A DNA stretch of 64,000 nucleotides from NCBI GenBank assembly GCA_020635395.1, contig JACJZV010000001.1, forward strand, positions 310,001 to 374,000, read 5' to 3'. Under the pieces are notes generated by a model. That model saw nothing but the letters and a program-made list of their open reading frames with translations. It had not been told where the DNA came from and ran no database searches. Positions 7,989 through 16,687 of the stretch are shown in pieces. Each line of letters opens with the position of its first letter. The first letter of the stretch is position 1. The position numbers were made by a program, and so were the translations under genes. The stretch comes from Flavobacteriales bacterium. GTDB taxonomy: Bacteria; Bacteroidota; Bacteroidia; NS11-12g; UBA9320.

Positions 7989-9345
7989 CCGTAAGGCTGC
8001 CCGGAGGGCAGCCTTACTTTTTTCTTTTAGCATTACGGTTTTTGTTGGTTGCAAAGAGGCTAACGACATTGTCGGAGAAAATTTTATTGATAAAGATTTG
8101 TATTTAAACACTTCCTTAATCGATACACTTGCAGTAAAAACATACACCATAAAAGAAGATTCTTTAAAAATAGATTCACTATCGGCCACGCTTTTAGGGG
8201 CTATTCATGATGGTGATTTTGGAATTAGTTCGGCAAGTGCCTATCTGCAAATTTTGCTTCGCGAAATAAATGTGGATTTTGGCACAAACCCGACCATTGA
8301 CTCGGTGGTGCTTTCTATTGCCAAGCATACTGGAGTGCCGAGCTATGGCAGCTCTGCTTCAACAAATGAAATGGAAGTATTTCAAATGGCTGAAATAATT
8401 CAATCAGAAAAAAGCTATTATTCAAACTACAAGCCAAAACTCGGAAACAAAATTGGCGATTGGAAATACAATCTTCGATTGGCTGATACGGTTTGGTTTG
8501 AAGAAGATGGTCAAATGAATTGGTTGATAAATACCTATCGAATCAGGTTGGATAAATCTTTTGGTGAAGATTTGGTGGCCAATGGTAATTTTGGAAGCAA
8601 CGAAGCCTTTTTGCAAACCTTAAATGGCATTGCCATTGTTCCCAAGTCAAGCTCATTGGCAGTGGGCGAAGGTTCGATTGTGGCATTAAATAAAAATTCC
8701 GATCAGTCAAAATTGATTGTCTATTACAATGGAAATTTGAGAAAAGAATTTGATATTACTTCTGAATCTCAAAATATTTCATCTTATGAGGTGGTTCACA
8801 CCAATACCGAGTTGTTAAATCAGATTTCCAATCCGGGTACAAACTACTCAAAATGTTACGTTCAATCTATGGCCGGATGCAAAATGAAAATAGAAATCCC
8901 GGGTTTGTTAGATTTAGCTAAAACAGGTGGGGAATACGCCATTAATGAAGCTGAAATAACGTTTAAACTTGAGAGCGGTTCTGTTACCGACCATTTTTCG
9001 GCTCCTACCCGTTTGTTGTTGGTTCAACCTTCAGAGGTGGACGGTTCAAATGCCTTTATTCTTGATTTGGTTGACCAATTAATTCCACCAACAAGCCAAT
9101 GGCTCGGTCATACCACCTACGGAGGGTCGTATAACGCTTCTAATCAGATATATACATTCCGATTTACACGTCATCTTCAACAATTGTTTGACGAGTATAA
9201 AACAACGGGCAACGATAATAACCGAGGTTTTTATTTAATTATTCCTTCCGACAACCCAATTACTCCGAGTCGAGCAATTATAAATACTGGCAACACAGGT
9301 ACGGTTAAAAATTTAAAGGTTAACATCAGATACACCAAACTTTAA
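7963..9345 (+). CDS. DUF4270 domain lipoprotein
   Basis: Surface or outer-membrane-associated lipoprotein of unknown function, family DUF4270 (recognised from CKEANDIVGENFIDKDLY and the IDTLAVKTYTIKEDS region). I choose ATG at 7963, inside the end of the GlgA-like gene. It gives a basic n-region RKAARR, a hydrophobic AALLFSFSITVF and lipobox VGC with Cys30, for a 460-residue precursor. Starting at 7903 would add 20 residues with no signal-peptide character. Codons 10-18 form a perfect terminator-like hairpin (separate entry), so every transcript of this gene must pass through it. The GlgA-like/DUF4270 pairing is conserved in the phylum. Function is unknown. Confidence 0.82.
   Translation: MIHYWLEISRKAARRAALLFSFSITVFVGCKEANDIVGENFIDKDLYLNTSLIDTLAVKTYTIKEDSLKIDSLSATLLGAIHDGDFGISSASAYLQILLREINVDFGTNPTIDSVVLSIAKHTGVPSYGSSASTNEMEVFQMAEIIQSEKSYYSNYKPKLGNKIGDWKYNLRLADTVWFEEDGQMNWLINTYRIRLDKSFGEDLVANGNFGSNEAFLQTLNGIAIVPKSSSLAVGEGSIVALNKNSDQSKLIVYYNGNLRKEFDITSESQNISSYEVVHTNTELLNQISNPGTNYSKCYVQSMAGCKMKIEIPGLLDLAKTGGEYAINEAEITFKLESGSVTDHFSAPTRLLLVQPSEVDGSNAFILDLVDQLIPPTSQWLGHTTYGGSYNASNQIYTFRFTRHLQQLFDEYKTTGNDNNRGFYLIIPSDNPITPSRAIINTGNTGTVKNLKVNIRYTKL
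7991..8023 (+). terminator. Perfect terminator-like hairpin inside the DUF4270 signal-peptide codons
   Basis: Stem GTAAGGCTGCCC (7991-8002) pairs with GGGCAGCCTTAC (8006-8017): 12 perfect base pairs with a GGA loop, followed by six T. It starts 2 bases after the GlgA-like stop codon (7986-7988). It also encodes RKAARRAAL of the downstream lipoprotein signal peptide. It may terminate the upstream gene, attenuate the downstream one, or both. Confidence 0.8.
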
Positions 9346-9380
9346 GAAAATCTTAACGTTAATTTGCATAAACAAAAAGG

Positions 9381-10247
9381 TTGAAAGAAAATCCTAAATA
9401 CAAGTTGGCTGGAAGGCACTGGAAAAACAACAAAACGGTTGTTGATGTGCATGATTGTCAAATTGGCGGCGATGAAATTTTTATGATTGCCGGACCTTGT
9501 GCCGTTGAAAGCGAAGAACAAATAGATGAGATTGCTCAGTTTGTTATTGGTTTGGGGGTTAAATTTTTGCGTGGAGGAGCTTTCAAACCAAGAACATCGC
9601 CATACAGTTTTCAGGGGCTGGAAGTAGAAGGCCTAAAACTGTTAAATGGCGTGTCCAAAAAGTATAACTTAGGAATCATAACTGAAGTGTTGGATTTGAG
9701 TTTGCTGGATACTGTTTACCCCTATGCCGATATTCTTCAGGTGGGAGCCCGCAATATGAAAAACTACCATTTCCTCAAAGAATTGGGCAAAACCGATAAG
9801 CCAATTATGTTGAAAAGAGGAATGGATGCCACGGTGGAAGAATGGCTTTTGGCTGCAGAATACATTTTGTTGGGTGGAAACGAAAATGTCATTTTATGCG
9901 AAAGAGGCATCCGAACGTTTGATGACAGCAACAGAAACACCATGGACATTGCTGCTATTGCACTGGCCGCTCAGTTGACCCATTTGCCTATCATCGCCGA
10001 CCCAAGTCAGGGAACTGGAAACAGAAACTTAATTGGTGCGATGAGCAAAGCTGCCGTTGCTGCCGGAGCCGATGGATTGATGATTGAAGTTCATAACAAT
10101 CCAAAAACGGCATTAAGCGATGGGCCACAATCTTTGTACCTGGAACAGTTTGCCGAAATGCTTCCCGAAATTGAAAAAGTGGCATCGGCCATAGGAAAAA
10201 CATGCTCATGGCGTGTAAACTCGGAAGTGATAAATGCCGAATTTTAA
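9381..10247 (+). CDS. aroF: 3-deoxy-7-phosphoheptulonate synthase, type I-beta, catalytic domain only
   Basis: Condenses phosphoenolpyruvate and erythrose-4-phosphate, the entry step of the shikimate pathway for aromatic amino acids. Family motifs: AGPCAVES, LRGGAFKPRTSPYSFQG, ADILQVGARNM, LKRGM, LCERGIRTF and DPSQGTG. It begins at TTG 9381, right at the conserved YKLAGRHWKN segment that follows the ferredoxin-like regulatory domain in Thermotoga-type enzymes. That domain is absent here, and there is no room for it because DUF4270 ends at 9345. By family precedent, the enzyme may be insensitive to Tyr/Phe feedback. A near-consensus -7 (TTAATTTG, 9360-9367) lies just upstream. The symbol is by analogy. 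Confidence 0.88.
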   Translation: MKENPKYKLAGRHWKNNKTVVDVHDCQIGGDEIFMIAGPCAVESEEQIDEIAQFVIGLGVKFLRGGAFKPRTSPYSFQGLEVEGLKLLNGVSKKYNLGIITEVLDLSLLDTVYPYADILQVGARNMKNYHFLKELGKTDKPIMLKRGMDATVEEWLLAAEYILLGGNENVILCERGIRTFDDSNRNTMDIAAIALAAQLTHLPIIADPSQGTGNRNLIGAMSKAAVAAGADGLMIEVHNNPKTALSDGPQSLYLEQFAEMLPEIEKVASAIGKTCSWRVNSEVINAEF

Positions 10248-10394
10248 TTTTTACTTGATTTAAACCTGTTATCATCAACATCGTTTGAGTGAAAATAAAA
10301 GATGTGCCACAAAACGCTAAATAACCCAATTCCACTGAAACGTTAGACTAGTTCGTATGATATTTCTTTTCTTTGCACATTATTTTTAGAATTT

Positions 10395-11390
10395 ATGAGA
10401 ATAGCCCTTGTGGGAGCCACCGGAATGGTAGGCACAGAAATGTTGAAAGTGCTTGATGAGAGCCGCTTAGCTATTTCTGAAATTATACCCGTTGCCAGTG
10501 AAAAATCAGTGGGGAAAGAAATTAATTTCAGAGGTAAGAATTATTCATGCGTTGATTTGGCAACTGCGGTTTCTATGCACACAGATGTGGCATTATTCTC
10601 AGCCGGAGGAAGTGTTTCGTTAGAGTGGGCTCCAAAATTTGCCGAGGCAGGCACGTATGTTATAGACAACTCTTCGGCATGGCGAATGAACGAAGAAATT
10701 CCATTAATCGTTCCCGAAATAAACGCTGGAATTTTAACCGAAAACAATCGGATAATTGCCAACCCCAATTGCAGCACCATTCAAATGGTCATGGCACTCA
10801 AACCGTTGCATGAAAAATATGGCATCAGTAGAATTGTGGTCAGCACCTATCAGTCGGTTTCCGGAACGGGTTATAAAGCAGTCAATCAGATGAACGCCGA
10901 GCGAATCGGGCAATCGGCAGAAAAAGCCTATCACTACGAAATTGATAAAAACTGTATTCCGCATTGCGATTCATTTTTAGATAACGGATATACCAAAGAG
11001 GAAATGAAATTGGTTAACGAAACCAGAAAGATTTTGGGCGACTCAACCATTCGTATAACCGCCACTGCTGTGAGAGTACCCGTAGATGGCGGACACTCTG
11101 AGGCGGTAAATGTGGAGTTGAAAAAACCATTCGAGATTGAACAAATAAAAAAGGATATTTCTGAAATGCCAGGGGTAACCCTGCAAGATGATTTGGCCAA
11201 TAATATCTACCCAATGCCAAAACTCAGCAAAGGAAAAAATGATGTGTTTGTGGGAAGAATAAGAAGAGATGAAAGTGCCGAAAATACACTGAATATGTGG
11301 GTTGTGGCCGACAATCTTCGCAAAGGTGCGGCCACAAATGCAGTGCAAATAGCCGAATATTTGGCCGAAAACAATTTAATAAAACAATAA
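10395..11390 (+). CDS. asd: Aspartate-semialdehyde dehydrogenase
   Basis: Reduces aspartyl phosphate to aspartate semialdehyde with NADPH, the branch-point step toward lysine/diaminopimelate, threonine and methionine. The sequence starts with the Rossmann motif VGATGMVG, carries the catalytic cysteine in NPNCSTIQ (about residue 124) and the GGHSEAV histidine segment. Length 331 is normal. dapF, on the same lysine/peptidoglycan branch, lies close by on the other strand. A near-consensus -7 (TTTCTTTG, 10368-10375) stands about 20 bases before the ATG. The reductase gene follows after 21 bases. Confidence 0.95.
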   Translation: MRIALVGATGMVGTEMLKVLDESRLAISEIIPVASEKSVGKEINFRGKNYSCVDLATAVSMHTDVALFSAGGSVSLEWAPKFAEAGTYVIDNSSAWRMNEEIPLIVPEINAGILTENNRIIANPNCSTIQMVMALKPLHEKYGISRIVVSTYQSVSGTGYKAVNQMNAERIGQSAEKAYHYEIDKNCIPHCDSFLDNGYTKEEMKLVNETRKILGDSTIRITATAVRVPVDGGHSEAVNVELKKPFEIEQIKKDISEMPGVTLQDDLANNIYPMPKLSKGKNDVFVGRIRRDESAENTLNMWVVADNLRKGAATNAVQIAEYLAENNLIKQ

Positions 11391-11411
11391 ATTTTCGCTT
11401 AAAACAATACG

Positions 11412-12473
11412 ATGCCTTCAGGATTTTTTAAATTAAAAGTTGATAAAATAACCCGAGAAACAACCGAGGCAGTAAGCATCCGTTTGCTTATTCCGCCACC
11501 TTTAAAAGCGATGTTTCAATACAAAGCCGGACAGTATTTAACACTTCATGCCATGCTAAATGGCGAAGATGTTCGTCGGTCATACTCCGTGTGCAGCAGT
11601 CCTTTTTTGGATGAAATGCCAACAGTTGCCGTAAAGCAGGTTTCAAATGGCAAAATGAGTACGTTTCTTAACAAGGATTTGAAAGAGGGAGACCTCATTG
11701 ATGCAATGCCGCCCATGGGCAAGTTCTCTGTAGAGCCCAATGAAAATGCTCAAAAACTCTACATGTTGTATGGTGGTGGCAGTGGTGTAACACCAGTAAA
11801 ATCAATTGCTTTAACAGTTTTGAATAAAGAACCGAAAAGCAGAGTAGTGTTGGTTTACGCCAACAAAAATGAAGATTCTATCATTTTTAAAAACGAATTT
11901 GACCAATTGGAAACCGAATTTTTGGGTCGGTTAAAAATAATTCATTCGCTTGATAATCCTCCGGCAAACTGGTCAGGGCTGTCGGGTATGCTAAATGCGG
12001 AAAAGATTATAGATATTGTCAATAAAAACGCCGTTCAAAGTGTCGTTACCGAGCATTTCATTTGCGGCCCAACGGGTATGATGAAAATGATAGAAGACAC
12101 CTTGAAGCAAATGAATGTCAAGGCAGAACATATTCATTTGGAGTATTTTACGGCAATTGTAAAAGAAAAACCTGAAAGCGAAACCGTAGAGTTTACGGGT
12201 GAAAGTAAGGTTAAAATCAGTGTATTTGGACAAGAAAAAACGGTTTCTGTAAAACCAAATCAAACCATTTTGGAAGCTGCTCAAGACGCAGGGTTAGATC
12301 CTCCATATTCTTGCACCGTGGGTGTGTGTACCACATGTCGAGCAAAGGTGTATAAAGGTGAAGTGAAAATGGATGAAAGAGAAGGCCTGAGCGATGCTGA
12401 AATTGATGAAGGATTTGTGTTGACCTGTCAATCGCACCCTGTTTCGCCAGAGGTAGAGTTGAAATACGAGTAA
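11412..12473 (+). CDS. Ferredoxin-NADP reductase/2Fe-2S ferredoxin fusion (PaaE-like)
   Basis: A 353-residue electron-transfer flavoprotein. The N-terminal FAD domain has RSYSVCSS (56-63), the NAD(P) domain has YGGGSGVTPVKS and the FICGPTGMM segment, and the C-terminal plant-type 2Fe-2S domain has the CTVGVCTTC cluster motif plus the later CQSHP cysteine. This architecture is that of PaaE, the reductase of the phenylacetyl-CoA epoxidase, and of related oxygenase reductases. No paaABCD genes are in the window, so a specific role in phenylacetate degradation is not supported here. In Bacteroidota such orphan copies are common. It follows asd closely and may be co-transcribed. Confidence 0.85.
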   Translation: MPSGFFKLKVDKITRETTEAVSIRLLIPPPLKAMFQYKAGQYLTLHAMLNGEDVRRSYSVCSSPFLDEMPTVAVKQVSNGKMSTFLNKDLKEGDLIDAMPPMGKFSVEPNENAQKLYMLYGGGSGVTPVKSIALTVLNKEPKSRVVLVYANKNEDSIIFKNEFDQLETEFLGRLKIIHSLDNPPANWSGLSGMLNAEKIIDIVNKNAVQSVVTEHFICGPTGMMKMIEDTLKQMNVKAEHIHLEYFTAIVKEKPESETVEFTGESKVKISVFGQEKTVSVKPNQTILEAAQDAGLDPPYSCTVGVCTTCRAKVYKGEVKMDEREGLSDAEIDEGFVLTCQSHPVSPEVELKYE

Positions 12474-12483
12474 AATTGATTTT

Positions 12484-13260
12484 CTAAATTTCTATCAGGC
12501 CGGAGAAGGTCTTTTTTGCAGGGCCAATTAAATATATTTCGGTAAAATGGTTACCACTCTTGGTAAATTCGACCGTCAAATTACCTCCCTGGCTTATAAC
12601 CGGAATGCGATGAAACCCATCGTTTAAATTTAACTTTAAAGAGTTGGCAATGGCCGCTGCTGTAACACCAGTTCCACAACTCAATGTTTCATCTTCAACC
12701 CCTCGTTCATAAGTTCTGATGGATATACCGTTCTGATTTTGACCAACAAAATTGACATTAATTCCTTTTTCGGAAAACCGGTTGTTGTATCGTATTATGT
12801 GTGCTTCTTCAATTATTTTGATGTCAGAAACGGAAGGACAAAAACGCACAAAATGTGGAGATCCAGTGTTTAAAACAATATCTTCTCCCAAATATTCTGC
12901 TTCCAACACATCATGCATTTTGAGCTTTACCAAATCACCTTCTATTTCGGCAAAGTGAGTGCCATCGGTCGATAAAAAATGGGTGGTGTGCCCAATTATA
13001 CCAAGACTTTTGGCAAACATTACGGCACATCGGCTGCCATTTCCACAAAAACTTTGACTGCCGTCAGAATTAAAGTAAATCATGTTGAAATCCAGATTTT
13101 CGAGCAGTTCAATCACAATTAAGCCATCGGCTCCAATGCCAAATCTCCGATTGCAAATTTGGGCTATTGGCAAAGTTGATACATCAAACAACGCCTCTCG
13201 ATTGTCTATCATTACAAAATCATTGCCCGTGCCTTGATATTTTTCAAACGAAATATTCAA
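12484..13260 (-). CDS. dapF: Diaminopimelate epimerase
   Basis: Converts LL- to meso-diaminopimelate, needed for peptidoglycan cross-linking and as the lysine precursor. Both catalytic cysteines are present: Cys72 in SFCGNGSRC and Cys195 in ETLSCGTGV, with the N-terminal KYQGTGNDF substrate motif. Length 258 is slightly short but normal. It sits convergent with the reductase gene (10 bases apart) and 7 bases downstream of the sigma-factor partner gene, so it may be read from the sigma-factor promoter. Confidence 0.95.
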   Translation of the reverse strand: MNISFEKYQGTGNDFVMIDNREALFDVSTLPIAQICNRRFGIGADGLIVIELLENLDFNMIYFNSDGSQSFCGNGSRCAVMFAKSLGIIGHTTHFLSTDGTHFAEIEGDLVKLKMHDVLEAEYLGEDIVLNTGSPHFVRFCPSVSDIKIIEEAHIIRYNNRFSEKGINVNFVGQNQNGISIRTYERGVEDETLSCGTGVTAAAIANSLKLNLNDGFHRIPVISQGGNLTVEFTKSGNHFTEIYLIGPAKKTFSGLIEI

Positions 13261-13267
13261 AAAGGAA

Positions 13268-14269
13268 TTAGTTATTAAGAGTGTTAATCAATTGGGTGTC
13301 AGTAATTTTGGTCAAGGGTCGTGCGGTGTTGTCTGCAATAAGCAAATAATAAGAACTTCCTTTTTTCAAATAGGTTTGCCCGTTGTATTGAATGAGCTGC
13401 AGATTGTCAGAAACAATGTCGTATAGCCTTAATCTTTGACCGTTATACAAATAACCCTTAAACCCAACAATGCTATGCCAAAACTCAATTTTTTGTGTTC
13501 CCGCGGCATTTTTCAGCAAACTGGGTTTTTCATCCAATGCCTTTTCCTCAGAGGTTTCTACCTGTTTATTGGCTGCTTCCTTATCAGCAGTAGTTGCGGC
13601 TATTTTGGCCTTTTCCGCAAGCACATAAACAGCGACATTTCTGTAAGCAGTTATCGAATCGCGGTTAACCGATGCCTTGTCCCCATCAAGTTTGCTTTCG
13701 TCTTCACGAAGTTTCTGGAGCAAATCATCATCGCTTTCTTGATTAAAGGAAGCCGAATTGTCATTAGTAACTATATCAGCATTAGCTTCAGAAGTTTGAG
13801 CATCTGCTAAAATTTCTTTTTCTGTATTTGCAGCAGGGGCTTTCTCTTTATTGGTAGAGTCTTGTTCGTTTAAGTTTCCTACAATATCAGGCTCCCTGTC
13901 AGATTGGTTGATATTTTGATTTGTGGATGTTTCATTTTTTGCAATTCCCGATTCTTGCGTAGGTAGCATTATTTTTATGGATAAACCAATGGCAATAATG
14001 GCTAAAAACGAAGCGGCCATTGTAAGTGACTTTCTATTAAAAGGAATAACGAGGCCTTTTTTCTTGGCTTGCGTGCCAAGCATCGCTTTTAGCTCGGCGT
14101 GTCGGCTTTTTTCGATGTTTTTAATGATGGCTTTTTGAACTTGCACCTGATACAAAAAGTCGGGGTCGTCTTTAAGTTGAATTTTGAATTTATCTAATTC
14201 TTGCCCTATCAATTCGCCTCTAAGGTATTGGTCAATCAACTCAAAAGTTTCTTGCTCGTTGGTATTCAT
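13268..14269 (-). CDS. Membrane protein, probable anti-sigma partner of the adjacent ECF sigma factor
   Basis: A 333-residue protein with a cytoplasmic N-terminus (residues 1-80: FELIDQYLRGELIGQELDKF), one membrane segment at about 82-102 and a C-terminal part beyond the membrane. That part is low-complexity, rich in Asn, Glu, Asp and Lys (about 105-240), and ends in a small conserved-looking segment (about 260-333). The start is 3 bases after the sigma-factor stop, the classic sigma/anti-sigma arrangement. The N-terminal helices resemble Bacteroidota anti-sigma factors that lack the zinc-binding motif. Anti-sigma activity is inferred from context and topology, not from a definite family match. 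Confidence 0.6.
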   Translation of the reverse strand: MNTNEQETFELIDQYLRGELIGQELDKFKIQLKDDPDFLYQVQVQKAIIKNIEKSRHAELKAMLGTQAKKKGLVIPFNRKSLTMAASFLAIIAIGLSIKIMLPTQESGIAKNETSTNQNINQSDREPDIVGNLNEQDSTNKEKAPAANTEKEILADAQTSEANADIVTNDNSASFNQESDDDLLQKLREDESKLDGDKASVNRDSITAYRNVAVYVLAEKAKIAATTADKEAANKQVETSEEKALDEKPSLLKNAAGTQKIEFWHSIVGFKGYLYNGQRLRLYDIVSDNLQLIQYNGQTYLKKGSSYYLLIADNTARPLTKITDTQLINTLNN

Positions 14270-14272
14270 AGC

Positions 14273-14845
14273 TTAAGAATTAAAAAAATCAGACCTCGAA
14301 TACTGAGCCAAAACAGAAGTTTGAAGGCGTTTAAAACATTGGTATTTTTTTGATTTTACGGTATCGGTATTTGCAAATCCGAGCTTTTCGGCAATTACCT
14401 TGTTGTCGTAGCCATCAAAATAAAAAAAACTTAACAGTTTTTTACAGGTTTCATCAAGCTCAGAAACCAATTGATGGATTACTTTATGATCGAGATGATC
14501 CGTGCTGATATTGTCGGCAGAAATTTTTTCCTGAAACGATTCGTCCACCACCGTAAATCTTGATTTCTTTTTTAATCGTTTAAACCAAAGGTTTTTTACA
14601 ATAGCCATTAAATAGGTACTCATTTTTACGGTAAGCGTAAAATCGGGCTTATTCACATTTCGCCACACCGCAATGAGTCCGTCTTGGTAAACGTCGTCAA
14701 TTTCTTCTTCCGTACCATTGTTTTTAAGTATAAAGCTCTTTACCATAGAATAATACGTTTTGTACATACTAACAAGTGCTTCTTCGTTGCCGGTTTTGAT
14801 TTGTTCAACCAGCTGCGAGTCCGAAAATTTATTTCGTAGAAGCAT
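14273..14845 (-). CDS. ECF-type RNA polymerase sigma factor
   Basis: Alternative sigma factor of 190 residues. Region 2 covers about residues 25-95 (DVYQDGLIAVWRN; STYLMAIVKNLWF) and region 4 about 120-180 (LDETCKKLLSFFYFDGYDNKVIAEKLGF, then a recognition helix with TDTVKSKKYQCFKRL). Regions 1 and 3 are missing, as expected for the ECF group. It is the first gene of a minus-strand unit with the putative membrane anti-sigma gene. A -7-like TACCTTTC (one mismatch) lies about 30 bases upstream. The regulated genes cannot be deduced here. Confidence 0.9.
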   Translation of the reverse strand: MLLRNKFSDSQLVEQIKTGNEEALVSMYKTYYSMVKSFILKNNGTEEEIDDVYQDGLIAVWRNVNKPDFTLTVKMSTYLMAIVKNLWFKRLKKKSRFTVVDESFQEKISADNISTDHLDHKVIHQLVSELDETCKKLLSFFYFDGYDNKVIAEKLGFANTDTVKSKKYQCFKRLQTSVLAQYSRSDFFNS

Positions 14846-15063
14846 TTTTATAGAGCCTTTATATTAATTAATCGAGAAAGGTAAAAAGCTGAAATAAAAT
14901 TTAACTTTTAAAACGTTACAAATATCGAAATTTATCGCACAATTTGCCGAAGGTTCTATAAAGTGGTTGTTGATAGTAGAAATTATTGGACGTAGGACTA
15001 GGCAAAGGTTTGATGAATAAAGATAATTATTAATAGGTTAATGTTTTTTAAATTAGTAAGAAA

Positions 15064-16515
15064 ATGAGAAAAATTATTGGAGTTTTAGCAATTGCTGTGG
15101 TTGGAGGTTTTGTGGCTTTGGGGCTCAACCATTATTTTTTTAAGGATAGCAATAACCCCAAAAGTTTTGAAGAGCAGCAAAAAGCGTATTTCACCAGCCA
15201 ACATTCGGCTTTGGAGTCGGGGGTTGGAGATTTTGTAGAAGTATCAGAAAGGGCAACCCCCACGGTGGTTCACATCAAAACACAAATTGAGGTGGCTCAA
15301 TCTGCACAACCCGATATGTATGACCCATTTGGTTTTTTTAATGATCCAAGATTTCGGAATCAAGGGCCACAAGAGGCATCCGGTTCAGGGGTTATTATTA
15401 TGAAAAATGGGTACATCGCAACAAACAATCACGTAATTGAAAATGCCACTAAAATTGAGGTGATTTTGAACGACAAAAGAAGCTACAATGCCGAGTTGAT
15501 AGGCAAAGACCCTGAAACCGATTTGGCTTTGCTTAAAATTGAAGAAGACGATTTGCCGTTTTTGCCCTTTGGCAATTCAGACGATGTAAAAGTGGGTGAG
15601 TGGGTAATAGCCGTTGGCAACCCTTTTAATTTGACAAGTACCGTTACGGCAGGAATTGTAAGTGCAAAAGGCAGAAATATCAACCTGCTTCGCCAAAACA
15701 GTGAGTATGCCATCGAAAACTTTATTCAAACAGATGCCGCCGTAAACCCTGGAAACAGTGGTGGTGCGTTGGTAAATACGCGAGGCGAATTAATTGGTAT
15801 AAACACGGCAATTGCCTCACAGACAGGTTCTTATGCAGGGTATTCGTTTGCTGTTCCGGTAAATATTGCCAAAAAGGTATTGGACGATTTAAAGACGTAT
15901 GGGGAAGTGAAACGAGCCATTTTGGGTGTAAGAATACAGGATATAACCGCCGAATTGGCGGCTGAAAAAGGATTGAAAAACGTGAAAGGGGTGTTTATTC
16001 CGGAAGTGGTAGATGGTGGAGCCGCCGACAAAGCCGGAATCAAAAAAGAGGATGTAATCTTAAAAATAGATGGGGATGAAATAAACAAGGCCAGCGAATT
16101 GCAAGAAAAAATCAGCAAATATCATCCCGGCGACGAAGTGAAAGTGACCATCAGGCGAGATGGCAAAGAAATGGACAAAACCATAAAATTATTAAGCAAG
16201 GATGGTAAAAAGGAGATAAGTACGGCAACCGACCGAGAGGAAAAAACAGTGCTTGGCGGAACACTCGAAAACCTTAGCCACAGCGAAAAATTGGAGTTGA
16301 AATTAAGCAACGGCGTTCGAGTGAAAAAGGTAGGGAAAGGAGCGTTAAAGGACAAGGGTGTGCCGGAAGGATTTGTAATAACACAAATAGACAGGCAACG
16401 CGTTTATACTACTGCCGATGTGGAGAAAATACTGAAAGGCAAAAAGGGGTCGGTATTGATAGATGGCAAAAAGCCCGATGGTAAAGAAGAATCGTATGCC
16501 GTAAGAGTGGAATAA
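15064..16515 (+). CDS. degP: Periplasmic serine protease, Do/HtrA family
   Basis: Envelope protein-quality-control protease and chaperone. A hydrophobic N-terminal segment (GVLAIAVVGGFVALGL) exports or anchors it. The catalytic triad is complete: His123 in NNHVI, Asp153 in ETDLALL and Ser232 in NPGNSGGAL. Two PDZ domains follow: the first at about 275-375 and the second at about 395-480. Length 483 fits the DegP/DegQ class. It diverges from the ECF sigma-factor unit, making an envelope-stress link plausible but unproven. It ends in its own terminator. The symbol is by family; DegP and DegQ types cannot be separated by eye. Confidence 0.92.
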   Translation: MRKIIGVLAIAVVGGFVALGLNHYFFKDSNNPKSFEEQQKAYFTSQHSALESGVGDFVEVSERATPTVVHIKTQIEVAQSAQPDMYDPFGFFNDPRFRNQGPQEASGSGVIIMKNGYIATNNHVIENATKIEVILNDKRSYNAELIGKDPETDLALLKIEEDDLPFLPFGNSDDVKVGEWVIAVGNPFNLTSTVTAGIVSAKGRNINLLRQNSEYAIENFIQTDAAVNPGNSGGALVNTRGELIGINTAIASQTGSYAGYSFAVPVNIAKKVLDDLKTYGEVKRAILGVRIQDITAELAAEKGLKNVKGVFIPEVVDGGAADKAGIKKEDVILKIDGDEINKASELQEKISKYHPGDEVKVTIRRDGKEMDKTIKLLSKDGKKEISTATDREEKTVLGGTLENLSHSEKLELKLSNGVRVKKVGKGALKDKGVPEGFVITQIDRQRVYTTADVEKILKGKKGSVLIDGKKPDGKEESYAVRVE

Positions 16516-16542
16516 TTTCTTGAATTTTAAACTAAATAAAAG

Positions 16543-16574
16543 AAAGGACATCGGATGGTGTCCTTTTCTTTTTG
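16543..16574 (+). terminator. Intrinsic terminator after the HtrA gene
   Basis: Stem AAAGGACA (16543-16550) pairs perfectly with TGTCCTTT (16559-16566) around an 8-base loop, followed by a T-rich run interrupted by one C. Confidence 0.85.
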
Positions 16575-16661
16575 TCAAAACTCTAATTTTTTGGTTCAGA
16601 CATCATAGGATTTTACCTGTCAAAAAAGGCAATATTATCTTACAAACCACTCAATTTTTTG

Positions 16662-16669
16662 TAACCTTG
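16662..16669 (+). promoter_or_regulatory. Probable -7 element of the beta-CASP hydrolase gene
   Basis: TAACCTTG matches TAnnTTTG at all but one position and lies 18 bases before the ATG at 16688, downstream of the HtrA terminator. Confidence 0.4.
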
Positions 16670-16687
16670 CATTTCAATTATTAAACA

